Source of the DNA: Sulfuricella sp.
GTDB taxonomy: Bacteria; Pseudomonadota; Gammaproteobacteria; Burkholderiales; Sulfuricellaceae
Length of the DNA stretch: 64,000 nucleotides
Assembly: GCA_041651995.1 (NCBI GenBank)
Contig: JBAZID010000002.1
Span: 124,001 to 188,000 of the forward strand
Direction of reading: 5' to 3'
Shown: one piece after another, positions 35,121 to 42,615 of the stretch
How the letters are laid out: every line of letters begins with the position of its first letter
Numbering within the stretch: position 1 is the first letter of the stretch
Translations under genes and position numbers: made by a program
Notes under the pieces: model-generated
Seen by the model: the letters and a program-made list of their open reading frames with translations, nothing else
Database searches by the model: none
What the model was told of the DNA's origin: nothing

Positions 35121-36528
35121 CGGCAAGCTGCGTGTCGCGCAATGTTTCCGGGGCCGCTTGCTCTCCGGGTTGAACCGCCATGCCGCCACCAGCCCTCGCA
35201 GGGACATTCTGTTCAGGTGCTCCGCCCACAATCACCGTCACCATCCGCTCCGGATCAATACGGCGTTTGAATGCGCTCTTGACGTCCGTCAGCGTGATTT
35301 TTTCAATTCTGCCGGCAAACTCGTCAAGGTAATTCAGCGGCAGGCGGTAGAAGCCGATCAGCGCCAGGTAGCCAAGAATTTTTTTATTGCTGTCGATGCG
35401 CAGTGGAAAGCCCCCGCCGATATTCAATTTGGCGCGCCGCAGTTCATCCGCGGTCGGCCCCTCTGCCACAAACCGGCTGAGTGTTGTGCGGGCGATATCC
35501 AGTGCTTGCTGCGATTGTTCCTGCTTGGTCTGCAAGCCGATCTGGAACGGGCCCGGCTGGGCCAGCGGGAGGAAGTGGCTGTACACGCTGTAGGCCAGGC
35601 CGCGCTTCTCGCGCACCTCTTCGGTCAGCCGGGAGGCGAAGCCGCCGCCGCCCAAAATATAGTTACCGAGGTAGAGGGAAAAATAGTCCGGGTCGCTGCG
35701 GCTCATGCCCGGCATGCCGAGCAGGATATGGCTCTGGCTGGCGGGATGCGGAATGCGAAGGGTTTCTCCCCGTTGCGGAGGTGAAATTTGTGGCAGCGCC
35801 GGCAGGGTATCCGTGGCGCGTGACAGGCCAGCGGAAAGCTGCCCGGCGATGGCTTCAGCCTGAGTGCGGCTGACATCTCCGACCACAGAGATCACCGCAG
35901 ATTCGGCAACATAGTGGCGGCGATAAAATTCGGCTACATCCTGCCGTTGCAGCGTAGCCAGTGTTTCTATCTTGCCTGTGCCGGGCAGCCCGTAGGGATG
36001 GGCGCCATAAAGCGCAGCGTAAAAGGCTTTTTCCCCGATTGGCCCGGGCTGGGTGCTTTCTTCCTTCAGTGCCGCAATGGTGCGAGCTTTTTCGCGCTGA
36101 ATCGCCGCGTCGTGAAAGTCTGGCCGCTGCAGAATCATGCCCAGCAAGTCAAGCGACTGGTTGCGCTCACGTTCACTGCTGAGGGTGCGCAGGGTCATCC
36201 CGGCGCGATCCGGCTCGAAAGTGGCCGCAAACTGCGCGCCGACATCCGCAAAGCGGCGGGAAATGGTTTCCTCGGACAGCCCGCCTGCGCCCAGGCTCAT
36301 GGTCCGCGCAGTCAGGCTCGCCAGCCCTGCCTGAGCCGGGTTGTCGCGGCGTGCGCCGGCATCGAATTCAACGCTGATATCCAGCAACGGCAGGCCTCGG
36401 CTTTCCACAAAATAAACCCGGGAACCATTGGCGGTTTGCCAGTGCTGAATGGGTAGGGCGGCTTCAACGGCGCCAGCCAGGAAAAGTGTCAGAATGCCCA
36501 GCAAAGGGCCCAAGGATCTAGTGCGCAT
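35110..36528 (-). CDS. M16-family peptidase homologue lacking the zinc motif (PqqL-like partner subunit)
   Basis: 472 residues with a signal peptide (about 1-23, ending AVEA). The fold is M16, with two repeats, but where the HxxEH motif should be it reads PAQAGLASLTARTM, so it cannot bind zinc by the canonical site. The GGGGFASRLTEEVREKRGLAYSVYS motif of the non-catalytic half is well kept. In beta- and gammaproteobacteria such a subunit pairs with an active one, encoded here just upstream with an 11-base overlap. I chose the ATG at 36528 with a GGAGGG site. Confidence 0.88.
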   Translation of the reverse strand: MRTRSLGPLLGILTLFLAGAVEAALPIQHWQTANGSRVYFVESRGLPLLDISVEFDAGARRDNPAQAGLASLTARTMSLGAGGLSEETISRRFADVGAQFAATFEPDRAGMTLRTLSSERERNQSLDLLGMILQRPDFHDAAIQREKARTIAALKEESTQPGPIGEKAFYAALYGAHPYGLPGTGKIETLATLQRQDVAEFYRRHYVAESAVISVVGDVSRTQAEAIAGQLSAGLSRATDTLPALPQISPPQRGETLRIPHPASQSHILLGMPGMSRSDPDYFSLYLGNYILGGGGFASRLTEEVREKRGLAYSVYSHFLPLAQPGPFQIGLQTKQEQSQQALDIARTTLSRFVAEGPTADELRRAKLNIGGGFPLRIDSNKKILGYLALIGFYRLPLNYLDEFAGRIEKITLTDVKSAFKRRIDPERMVTVIVGGAPEQNVPARAGGGMAVQPGEQAAPETLRDTQLAVEK

Positions 36529-37882
36529 GGCGCCCTCCCGCTGTAGTCTGAACAGGGCGCATCGCTTCCATCGGTTGCGGATCGAGCGTGGCCAGCGTAA
36601 GTCCATCATCCTGCAGATATTTATTCGCCACGGCCTTGACCTCATCTGCGGTCACTGCGTTGAGCCGCTCCAGCATGGTTTTTTCGTCACGCCAGGAAAG
36701 TCCGGCGCTTTCCATCTGGCCGATCAGCATGCCCTGGTAAAACATCGAATCGCGCTGATAAACCTGGGCAGCGACGACCTGGGCTTTGACACGCTGCAAT
36801 TCTTCCGTGCTGACGCCATCACGCTGCACGCGAGCAATTTCCTGGCGAATCCCCTGCTCCACCTCGAGCACGCTTTTGCCTTCACTGGGAGTGGCTTCGA
36901 TCAGGAACAGTCCCGGGCCACGCGAAATGGCGCCGTAGCCTGCGCCGACATCGGTCGCCAGACGGCTTTCACGCACCAGGGACTGGTTCAGACGCGCGGC
37001 GGCATGGCCATCCAGCACACCCGACAGGATTTCCAGTGCATAGGGTTCACTGTCCCGGCCAACGTCACGAAGGACGGGCACGCGATAGGCCAGCGCAAGA
37101 TAAGGCAGCTTGGCCTGCGCTTTTACCGTCACGCGCTTGATGCCGCGTTGCGGGGGTTCCTGCTGCGGTTTCCGGGCCGGCAACGGGTGCGCCTTGAGCG
37201 GGCCGAAGTGGGTCTGCGCCAGCTTGAATACCTCTTCATGGCTGACATCGCCGACCACCACCAGGGTGGCATTATTGGGCGCATACCAGCGCTGGTACCA
37301 GGCTCGGGCATCCTCCACGCGCATGTTTTCCAGATCGTCCATCCAGCCGATGATCGGGTGGTGGTAGGGGTGGGCGCTAAAGGCAGTGGCATTCAGCTGC
37401 TCGAAAACCAGACCCTGCGGCTTGTCTTCAGTGCGCATGCGGCGCTCTTCCATCACCACCTGGATTTCCTTGGCGAATTCCTGTTCGGTCAGCACCAGAT
37501 TTTGCATGCGGTCTGCTTCCAGCCTGAAGGCCAGTGGCAATTTGTCTGTTTTCAACTGCTGAAAATAAGCGGTGTAATCATTTGCGGTAAAGGCATTTTC
37601 GCGCCCGCCTGCTTCCGCGATGATTTTTGAAAACTGGCCAGCCGGCACCTTGGGCGTACCCTTGAACATCATGTGTTCCAGCACATGCGCCACGCCGGTC
37701 GTGCCGTTCTGTTCGTCCATGCTGCCTGCCCGGTACCAGACCTGCGACACCACCACGGGCGCGCGCCGGTCCTCCTTGACGATCACTTTCATGCCATTGG
37801 CCAGCCGGTGTTCATACGGGTTCGCGGCAGCTCCCCAGGCCAGTCCAAGCAGGGCAGCCCCCAGCAACGCTTTTGTCAGCAC
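36518..37882 (-). CDS. M16-family zinc metallopeptidase (periplasmic)
   Basis: 454 residues. The zinc motif HVLEHMMFKG (HxxEH) lies about 70 residues in, followed by the downstream glutamate in EERRMRTED. A signal peptide opens the protein. I chose the GTG at 37882: a perfect TAGGAGG site lies 5 bases before it, and the signal peptide (VLTKALLGAALLGLAWGAAA) begins there; the longer open frame upstream has neither. It is coupled to the inactive partner subunit. The pair probably degrades periplasmic peptides. Confidence 0.9.
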   Translation of the reverse strand: MLTKALLGAALLGLAWGAAANPYEHRLANGMKVIVKEDRRAPVVVSQVWYRAGSMDEQNGTTGVAHVLEHMMFKGTPKVPAGQFSKIIAEAGGRENAFTANDYTAYFQQLKTDKLPLAFRLEADRMQNLVLTEQEFAKEIQVVMEERRMRTEDKPQGLVFEQLNATAFSAHPYHHPIIGWMDDLENMRVEDARAWYQRWYAPNNATLVVVGDVSHEEVFKLAQTHFGPLKAHPLPARKPQQEPPQRGIKRVTVKAQAKLPYLALAYRVPVLRDVGRDSEPYALEILSGVLDGHAAARLNQSLVRESRLATDVGAGYGAISRGPGLFLIEATPSEGKSVLEVEQGIRQEIARVQRDGVSTEELQRVKAQVVAAQVYQRDSMFYQGMLIGQMESAGLSWRDEKTMLERLNAVTADEVKAVANKYLQDDGLTLATLDPQPMEAMRPVQTTAGGRHAH

Positions 37883-38004
37883 GCAACCTCCTACCTTTTC
37901 AGGTTCTATTCGGGATAAAATGGCGGAGATTATAGCCCGGATATCCCATAAAGCGGCCCAGGCTACTCCCATTCACTGCAATAACTCACTGACCCGAAAA
38001 CACC

Positions 38005-38970
38005 ATGTTTAGTTTCTTCAAGAAATCCGAAGCACCTGCTGTTGAAGCAGAGAGCAAACCGGAGGGCTGGGCTGCGCGGCTGAAGCAGGGCCTGACACGA
38101 ACCCGAGAGCAGTTCGGGCGCAAAGTGGCCAATCTTTTTGGTAGCGGCGGCAAAATCGACGACGAGCTGTACGAAGAACTGGAAACCATTCTTCTGACTT
38201 CTGATGTGGGCGTGGCCGCCACCCAGTACCTGCTGGATGACCTTCGTCTTCGCGTCAGGCGCGAGGGGCTGGTCGAGGCAGGCCAATTGAAAGACGCGCT
38301 GCAACAGTCCCTGCTGGCATTGCTTCAGCCGCTGGAAGCGCCGCTGGAAATCGCTGGCCACCGCCCCTACATCATCATGCTGGCGGGAGTCAATGGAGCG
38401 GGAAAAACCACCACCATCGGCAAGCTGGCAAAATATTTTCAGTCGCAGGGTAAATCGGTGCTGCTGGCAGCGGGAGACACCTTCCGCGCGGCCGCACGGG
38501 AGCAGCTCATGATCTGGGGCGAGCGCAACAATGTCACAGTGATTGCGCAGGAAAGCGGCGATTCCGCCGCCGTGATTTTCGATGCCATCCAAGCCGCCAC
38601 GGCGCGCGGCATTGACGTGGTGCTGGCAGATACCGCAGGGCGGCTGCCAACACAGTTGCACCTGATGGAAGAGATCAAGAAGGTCAAACGCGTTATCGCC
38701 AAGGCTGAGCCCAGTGGCCCTCATGAAGTGCTGCTGGTGCTCGACGCCAATACCGGCCAGAACGGTCTGGCGCAGGTCAAGGCTTTCGATGATGCGCTAC
38801 AGGTGAGTGGCCTGGTGCTGACCAAGCTCGATGGGACGGCCAAGGGTGGCATCATTGCGGCTATTGCCCGTACCCGGCCGATTCCGGTTCGCTTTATCGG
38901 GGTGGGCGAGCAGCTCGATGATCTGCGCCCCTTCGTGGCGCAGGAGTTTGTCTCAGCCCTGTTCGAATAG
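38005..38970 (+). CDS. ftsY: Signal recognition particle receptor FtsY
   Basis: A 321-residue SRP GTPase that docks ribosome-SRP complexes at the inner membrane. A short acidic/basic A domain is followed by the N helices (EELETILLTSDVGVAAT). The G domain carries GVNGAGKTTTIGKLA near 130, DTFRAAAREQL, DTAGRLPTQ near 210 and TKLDGTAKGG near 273. The protein is shorter than E. coli FtsY because the A domain is reduced, normal for betaproteobacteria. Confidence 0.97.
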   Translation: MFSFFKKSEAPAVEAESKPEGWAARLKQGLTRTREQFGRKVANLFGSGGKIDDELYEELETILLTSDVGVAATQYLLDDLRLRVRREGLVEAGQLKDALQQSLLALLQPLEAPLEIAGHRPYIIMLAGVNGAGKTTTIGKLAKYFQSQGKSVLLAAGDTFRAAAREQLMIWGERNNVTVIAQESGDSAAVIFDAIQAATARGIDVVLADTAGRLPTQLHLMEEIKKVKRVIAKAEPSGPHEVLLVLDANTGQNGLAQVKAFDDALQVSGLVLTKLDGTAKGGIIAAIARTRPIPVRFIGVGEQLDDLRPFVAQEFVSALFE

Positions 38971-38975
38971 GCGGC

Positions 38976-39431
38976 CTACAACAGCCCTAGAATAAACTGC
39001 CATTCCTTGGGATCGACCGGCGTAATCGAGAGCCGGTTGCCCGTCTGCAGAATGCGCATGTGTTGCAGTTCCGGGTGGCTGCGCAGCTCCCTGATGCTGA
39101 CCAGGCGGGTTTTCTTTACCAGTTTTACGTCCACATTCATCCAGCGCGGATTTTCCGGCGTCGCCTTGGGGTCGAAGTATTTGTTGCCGGGGTCAAACTG
39201 GGTCTGATCCGGGTAAGCCAGCTGGCTTATTGTCGCCAGCCCGGCGATACCCGGTTCAGCGCAACTCGAGTGATAGAAAAACACCTGATCGCCAACCTTC
39301 ATCTGATCGCGCATGAAATTGCGTGCCTGATAGTTGCGTATGCCATACCACGCCACGGTCCGGTTCGGCATGGCGGCGAGGTCGTCGACGCTGACGTCGG
39401 TTGGTTCGGATTTCATCAGCCAGTAACGCAT
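38976..39431 (-). CDS. EVE-domain protein
   Basis: A 151-residue single-domain protein (MRYWLMKSEPTDVSVDDLA..., WYGIRNYQARNFMRD, VGDQVFFYHSS), matching the EVE family of the PUA/YTH superfamily, which binds modified nucleobases. In some bacteria stand-alone EVE proteins are linked to RNA metabolism, in others to restriction of modified DNA. It converges on ftsY with only 5 bp between stops. The Fic and GIY-YIG genes follow in the next 4 kb. Confidence 0.88.
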   Translation of the reverse strand: MRYWLMKSEPTDVSVDDLAAMPNRTVAWYGIRNYQARNFMRDQMKVGDQVFFYHSSCAEPGIAGLATISQLAYPDQTQFDPGNKYFDPKATPENPRWMNVDVKLVKKTRLVSIRELRSHPELQHMRILQTGNRLSITPVDPKEWQFILGLL

Positions 39432-39546
39432 TTAACTTCCTTTGCTATCCTGATAAGTATTTTAATCATTGTAAAATAACAGTATTTTACACTTTTTTGC
39501 TGACAGCCTGCCGCGTTGGGATTGCAGGTAGGCTATCTGCTCCAAG

Positions 39547-39577
39547 TTGAACGGGTAGCACAATCGAAGGGTATAAT
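39547..39577 (+). promoter_or_regulatory. Possible promoter of the Fic gene
   Basis: TTGAAC (39547-39552) and TATAAT (39572-39577) with a 19-base spacer, in the AT-rich 204-bp gap 39432-39635. A second TATAAT lies at 39602-39607, nearer the start. No ribosome binding site precedes the Fic ATG. Confidence 0.4.
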
Positions 39578-39635
39578 TGGTTTTTTGGGAAACAGCTATT
39601 TTATAATCGTTTTTTTAGCCTCGTAATTAAAAATT

Positions 39636-41162
39636 ATGCCCTATGTCGGATATCAGTGGCTTTCCCACGCATTCAAAATCACGCCGGTACAGCCCTTCCC
39701 CGTACAGAGTGAAATTGGCCGTATTCGATCCACTTCAAAAGAGGGCGATGTTTGCCTTGAGTCCTACGTCGAATCTTATCGTCCAGGCGCAACGCTGAGT
39801 GAACACCTCACTTTTGCATTCAAGTACGAGGGAATTCACCTTGAGTTTCTTGCGCGGCTGTTTCGACTGCCGGGCGTCAGGCATGAGCTGGAACAGTGGA
39901 TTTCCAGCGAGCCAACCGGTGCTTATGCACGCCGCGCCTGCTTCCTGTACGAATGGATCATGCCGGATCAGTTAATCTTCCCTGGGGTAATGCAAGGAAA
40001 TTATGTTGATGCCTTGCCTCCAGAAGACTTCATCGTCGGCCATGCAATCCTTAACAAGCGTTGGCGTGTACGTGACAATCTTCCGGGCAATCGGGATTAT
40101 TGCCCCATTATCCGGCGAGTCGATGCCGTCAAGGCAGCCGAGCAATACAACCTGGCCACCAGGCTATTGGCGCTTGAAGCTGATTACGGCATTGATCTGA
40201 TAATTAGAAGTACAGTTTGGTTAACGATTAAAGAAAGCCGGGCCAGTTTTTTGATCGAACACGAGCAAGACAAGGAAGATCGCATCCACCGCTTTGCGGC
40301 TGTAATGGAAAGCGAATGCGGCAAGCACGGGAACCCATTTGCGCCGGAAACACTGGCGATGTTGCAACGCGGAATTCTTGGTGACACAGCCCTTCGCTAT
40401 GGCGCGCGAAAATCCCCCGTCTATGTTGGACATTCTGCGCGCTATCAGCCGGTGGTCGATTATATTGCGCCTCACTGGGATTGCCTCGAATCCATGCTTG
40501 CCGGGTTGGCTTGCTTCCTCGAACGGACACAAGGCGGGGCTTCCATTGTAAGGGCCGCAACAGCCTCGTTTGGCTTTGTGTATGCGCATCCGATGGCCGA
40601 TGGAAACGGGCGTATCTCCCGTTTTCTGATTAACGACGTGTTGCGCCGCGACGGTGTTGTCCCCCCGCCCATCATTCTGCCGGTGTCTGCCACGATAACC
40701 AATAGCACCTATAACCGGGCGGCCTATGACAAGGTGCTTGAAAGCTTCTCACGCCCCCTGATGCGTCATTACGCAGATCAATACCATTTTGGCGAACCGG
40801 TCATTGCCAAAGATGGCGTGGAATACAACCTGTATTTTCAAAGCTACGATGACGCCTTGCCTGCGTGGCGTTACCCCGATCTTACTGCCCACGTTATCTA
40901 CCTGGCTGAAGTCATCGATGACACATTGACAAAAGAAATGCGGAGTGAGGCGCGCTTCCTTCAGTCGAATGACAAGGCAAGAAGCGCTATCAAAAACTTC
41001 CTGGAAGCCCCGGATAATGAGCTTGATGGGATTATTCATAGTGTTCGGGAAAATGGAAATACCATTTCGAACAGGCTTCGCAAGCGCTACCCATTGTTGG
41101 CTGACAATCCGCAATTGAGCGAACGAATTATTCAGGCAGTGGCAGAAGCATTTGCCGATTAG
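39636..41162 (+). CDS. Fic-domain AMP-transferase-like protein
   Basis: 508 residues with the Fic motif HPMADGNGR at 318-326. The usual Phe at position 3 is Met; the catalytic His and the nucleotide-binding DGNGR are kept. SFLIEH at 204-209 resembles the (S/T)xxxE inhibitory helix, with Glu208 placed to block the ATP site, so it looks like a class II (self-inhibited) Fic protein, except that the Gly/Asn after Glu is His. A winged-helix-like C-terminal region follows (DGIIHSVRENGNTISNRLRKR). Targets are unknown. The gene stands alone, in slightly AT-richer DNA than its neighbours. Confidence 0.85.
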   Translation: MPYVGYQWLSHAFKITPVQPFPVQSEIGRIRSTSKEGDVCLESYVESYRPGATLSEHLTFAFKYEGIHLEFLARLFRLPGVRHELEQWISSEPTGAYARRACFLYEWIMPDQLIFPGVMQGNYVDALPPEDFIVGHAILNKRWRVRDNLPGNRDYCPIIRRVDAVKAAEQYNLATRLLALEADYGIDLIIRSTVWLTIKESRASFLIEHEQDKEDRIHRFAAVMESECGKHGNPFAPETLAMLQRGILGDTALRYGARKSPVYVGHSARYQPVVDYIAPHWDCLESMLAGLACFLERTQGGASIVRAATASFGFVYAHPMADGNGRISRFLINDVLRRDGVVPPPIILPVSATITNSTYNRAAYDKVLESFSRPLMRHYADQYHFGEPVIAKDGVEYNLYFQSYDDALPAWRYPDLTAHVIYLAEVIDDTLTKEMRSEARFLQSNDKARSAIKNFLEAPDNELDGIIHSVRENGNTISNRLRKRYPLLADNPQLSERIIQAVAEAFAD

Positions 41163-41191
41163 CATGTTTACTGCGAAGCAAGAAAGGCAAA

Positions 41192-41250
41192 CAGCCGCCG
41201 GGCTGCCCCCGGCAATCAATTATCCGCGCGAAGCGCACGAAACCATTCTG
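41192..41250. repeat. Isolated end of the MITE-like element
   Basis: AGCCGCCGGGCTGCCCCCGG and the next 37 bases match the right end of the element at 42506-42562 in the same orientation with about six differences. Together the two copies form direct repeats around the toxin-antitoxin copy and the element. The rest of the 287-bp gap 41163-41449 is the metallopeptidase fragment. Confidence 0.75.
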
Positions 41251-41287
41251 AGCAATGCTATGAATCTAAACTCCATGCTGTGCATGC

Positions 41288-41413
41288 TATCCGCAGCATG
41301 CGGCTGAAATCATGGCGGGGTGCATTGCCGTCAGGCCGGGCGTGGCGAGAATTCCAGCCGGGCAGGAGGAATGCGTGGTGGGGCACAAGACGGTTTGGGA
41401 GATCGGCTGGTGA
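41288..41413 (+). pseudogene. 3'-terminal fragment of the metallopeptidase gene (duplicate of 6087-6212)
   Basis: Forty-one codons plus a stop, reading YPQHAAEIMAGCIAVRPGVA and on to WEIGW. They match the end of the protein encoded at 6087-6851 (YPQQAAEIMAGRIPVRPELA ... WEINW) in frame. No start codon or catalytic HELFH is included, so it is a relic. It lies in the same relative position to the following toxin-antitoxin genes as in the full copy, showing that the block was duplicated as one segment. Confidence 0.85.
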
Positions 41414-41448
41414 GGGCTGGGAACAGAACATCGCCCTTGATTGACAAC

Positions 41449-41619
41449 ATGAAGGCCGAGTTGATTACCCGCTTCCGCAATGTCACCGATGATGGCACGG
41501 GGATTGAAATGGTCGTCTGGCACATGCCGGAGCCAGTGCCGTCGTCAGGGCATCCGCACAAATACCGGCTGATTGATGATTTTATCGAGGAGGTTGAGCG
41601 ATGGAAGCAAGAACACTGA
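41449..41619 (+). pseudogene. Truncated TumE-like toxin with a 39-codon internal deletion
   Basis: A 56-residue frame starting MKAELITRFRNVTDDGTGIE. It matches the 95-residue toxin at 5727-6014, but YRL is joined directly to IDDFIEEVERWKQEH, so residues 42-80 are missing. The break falls on a shared GGCTG (CCGGCTGGT and CAGGCTGAT in the intact copy become CCGGCTGAT), consistent with slippage between short direct repeats. The frame is preserved and the 19-base overlap with the antitoxin remains. It is very probably inactive as a toxin. Confidence 0.82.
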
Positions 41620-41960
41620 CCATTACCATGCAGCCGGATTGGCAGGGCGCATTGCGGCACGCCGCGAAGGCGGCTTTTCAGGTCAGCGCCTACCAGGGTG
41701 AAACGCTCAACTTCGATTCCCCCGACGCATTTTTTTCGCGCATGACAGAACGGCGCTGGGCACTGGTAAATGCCTTGCTGGGCGCAGGCGAGTTTTCCGT
41801 ACGCGAATTGGCCCGCAGGGTCGGGCGGGATGTGAAGCGCGTTCATGAAGACGTCAGCGCTCTTGCCGAGCTTGGCCTGGTGGAGCGCAGCGCTCGCGGG
41901 GGAGTGGTCTGCCCGTTCGCTGACATTCATGTGGATATGCATTTGCGCCATGCGGCATAA
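41601..41960 (+). CDS. TumA-like antitoxin, second copy (orphan)
   Basis: A 119-residue winged-helix protein about 82% identical by eye to the one at 5386-5745. The helix-turn-helix (SVRELARRVGRDVKRVHED) is unchanged. Its partner toxin is truncated and the promoter/operator of the block is deleted (TTGACA at 41441-41446 is followed after two bases by the toxin ATG). If expressed it could still neutralise or regulate the intact pair at 5.4-6.0 kb, an anti-addiction arrangement (inference). Confidence 0.72.
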   Translation: MEARTLTITMQPDWQGALRHAAKAAFQVSAYQGETLNFDSPDAFFSRMTERRWALVNALLGAGEFSVRELARRVGRDVKRVHEDVSALAELGLVERSARGGVVCPFADIHVDMHLRHAA

Positions 41961-42037
41961 AAGAGCATTGGCGATGTCTGGGTAGTCTGTATGCGCTTTG
42001 CGCATGGTTGATTGGGTGCCGGGGCCGCCCGGCGGCG

Positions 42038-42073
42038 GGTAACTTTCTTTTGCTTGCCCAAAAGAAAGTTACC
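42038..42073. repeat. Left perfect hairpin of the MITE-like element
   Basis: 15-bp arms GGTAACTTTCTTTTG / CAAAAGAAAGTTACC with a 6-base loop (CTTGCC). Compare the right hairpin at 42471-42506, where AAC/GTT has become ATC/GAT on both arms. Confidence 0.9.
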
Positions 42074-42470
42074 AAAGAAAAAGGCACCCCATCCACCGCC
42101 CCCTTCGGGGGTTCCCTGCGCTGCTCGTCAAGCCGGGCGGCTGCGCAACTCGCGCTACGCGCTCAGACAGTGCTCGCCGACTGCCCCCGGCTTGCCTGTG
42201 CTGCTCGGCGGTGGATCAAGGGGAATTGGACGCGGCGCTAACGACTGGTCTTCGATTTTTATCGGTGTAGGGCGTGGAGCCACCACCCAGCTCCCCCTCT
42301 GCGCCGCTTCGGGTTGGCAGGCGAATTGGGGGGGTGTCGGCTGCGCCCTGTTCGAGCTCCGCGGCAGGGCACGGTTTGTGTGCCCTGCTAGGGCGAGTTG
42401 CGCAGACGCCCAATTTGCCTGACAAGCCGAAGGAACCCGAAGGGCGGCGCAGCGGGGTGCCTTTTTCTTT

Positions 42471-42506
42471 GGTATCTTTCTTTTGGGCAAGCAAAAGAAA
42501 GATACC
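42471..42506. repeat. Right perfect hairpin of the MITE-like element
   Basis: 15-bp arms GGTATCTTTCTTTTG / CAAAAGAAAGATACC with a 6-base loop (GGCAAG). The paired change relative to the left hairpin keeps the stem perfect. Confidence 0.9.
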
Positions 42507-42615
42507 AGCCGCCGGGCTGCCCCCGGCAATCAATCATCTGCGCGAAGCGCACAAACCCATTCAATTGAAAACTATGAATACTTGCTTTGATCTTGCGCAT
42601 GATCGTTGAGTTTTC

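Larger units (their letters stand above)
41988..42556. mobile_element. MITE-like element with long imperfect terminal inverted repeats
   Basis: About 570 bp. The left end (41988-42098) and the right end (42445-42556) are imperfect inverted repeats of roughly 110 bp. Each contains GTTGATTG or its equivalent, a CCCGGCGGC block, a perfect hairpin and AAAGAAAAAGGCACCCC. The interior (42100-42445) has further arm-like segments (GGCTGCGCAACTCGC / GCGAGTTGCGCAGAC) but no credible gene; the frames open here are low-complexity and unlike any protein I know. There is no transposase, so mobility would need one in trans. This element accounts for the gene-free stretch 41961-42615. Confidence 0.7.

Noticed and set aside
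42008..42533. Several frames of 75-136 codons in the MITE-like element
   Set aside because: They are arms of inverted repeats read in different frames, rich in Pro/Arg/Ser, with no start signal.
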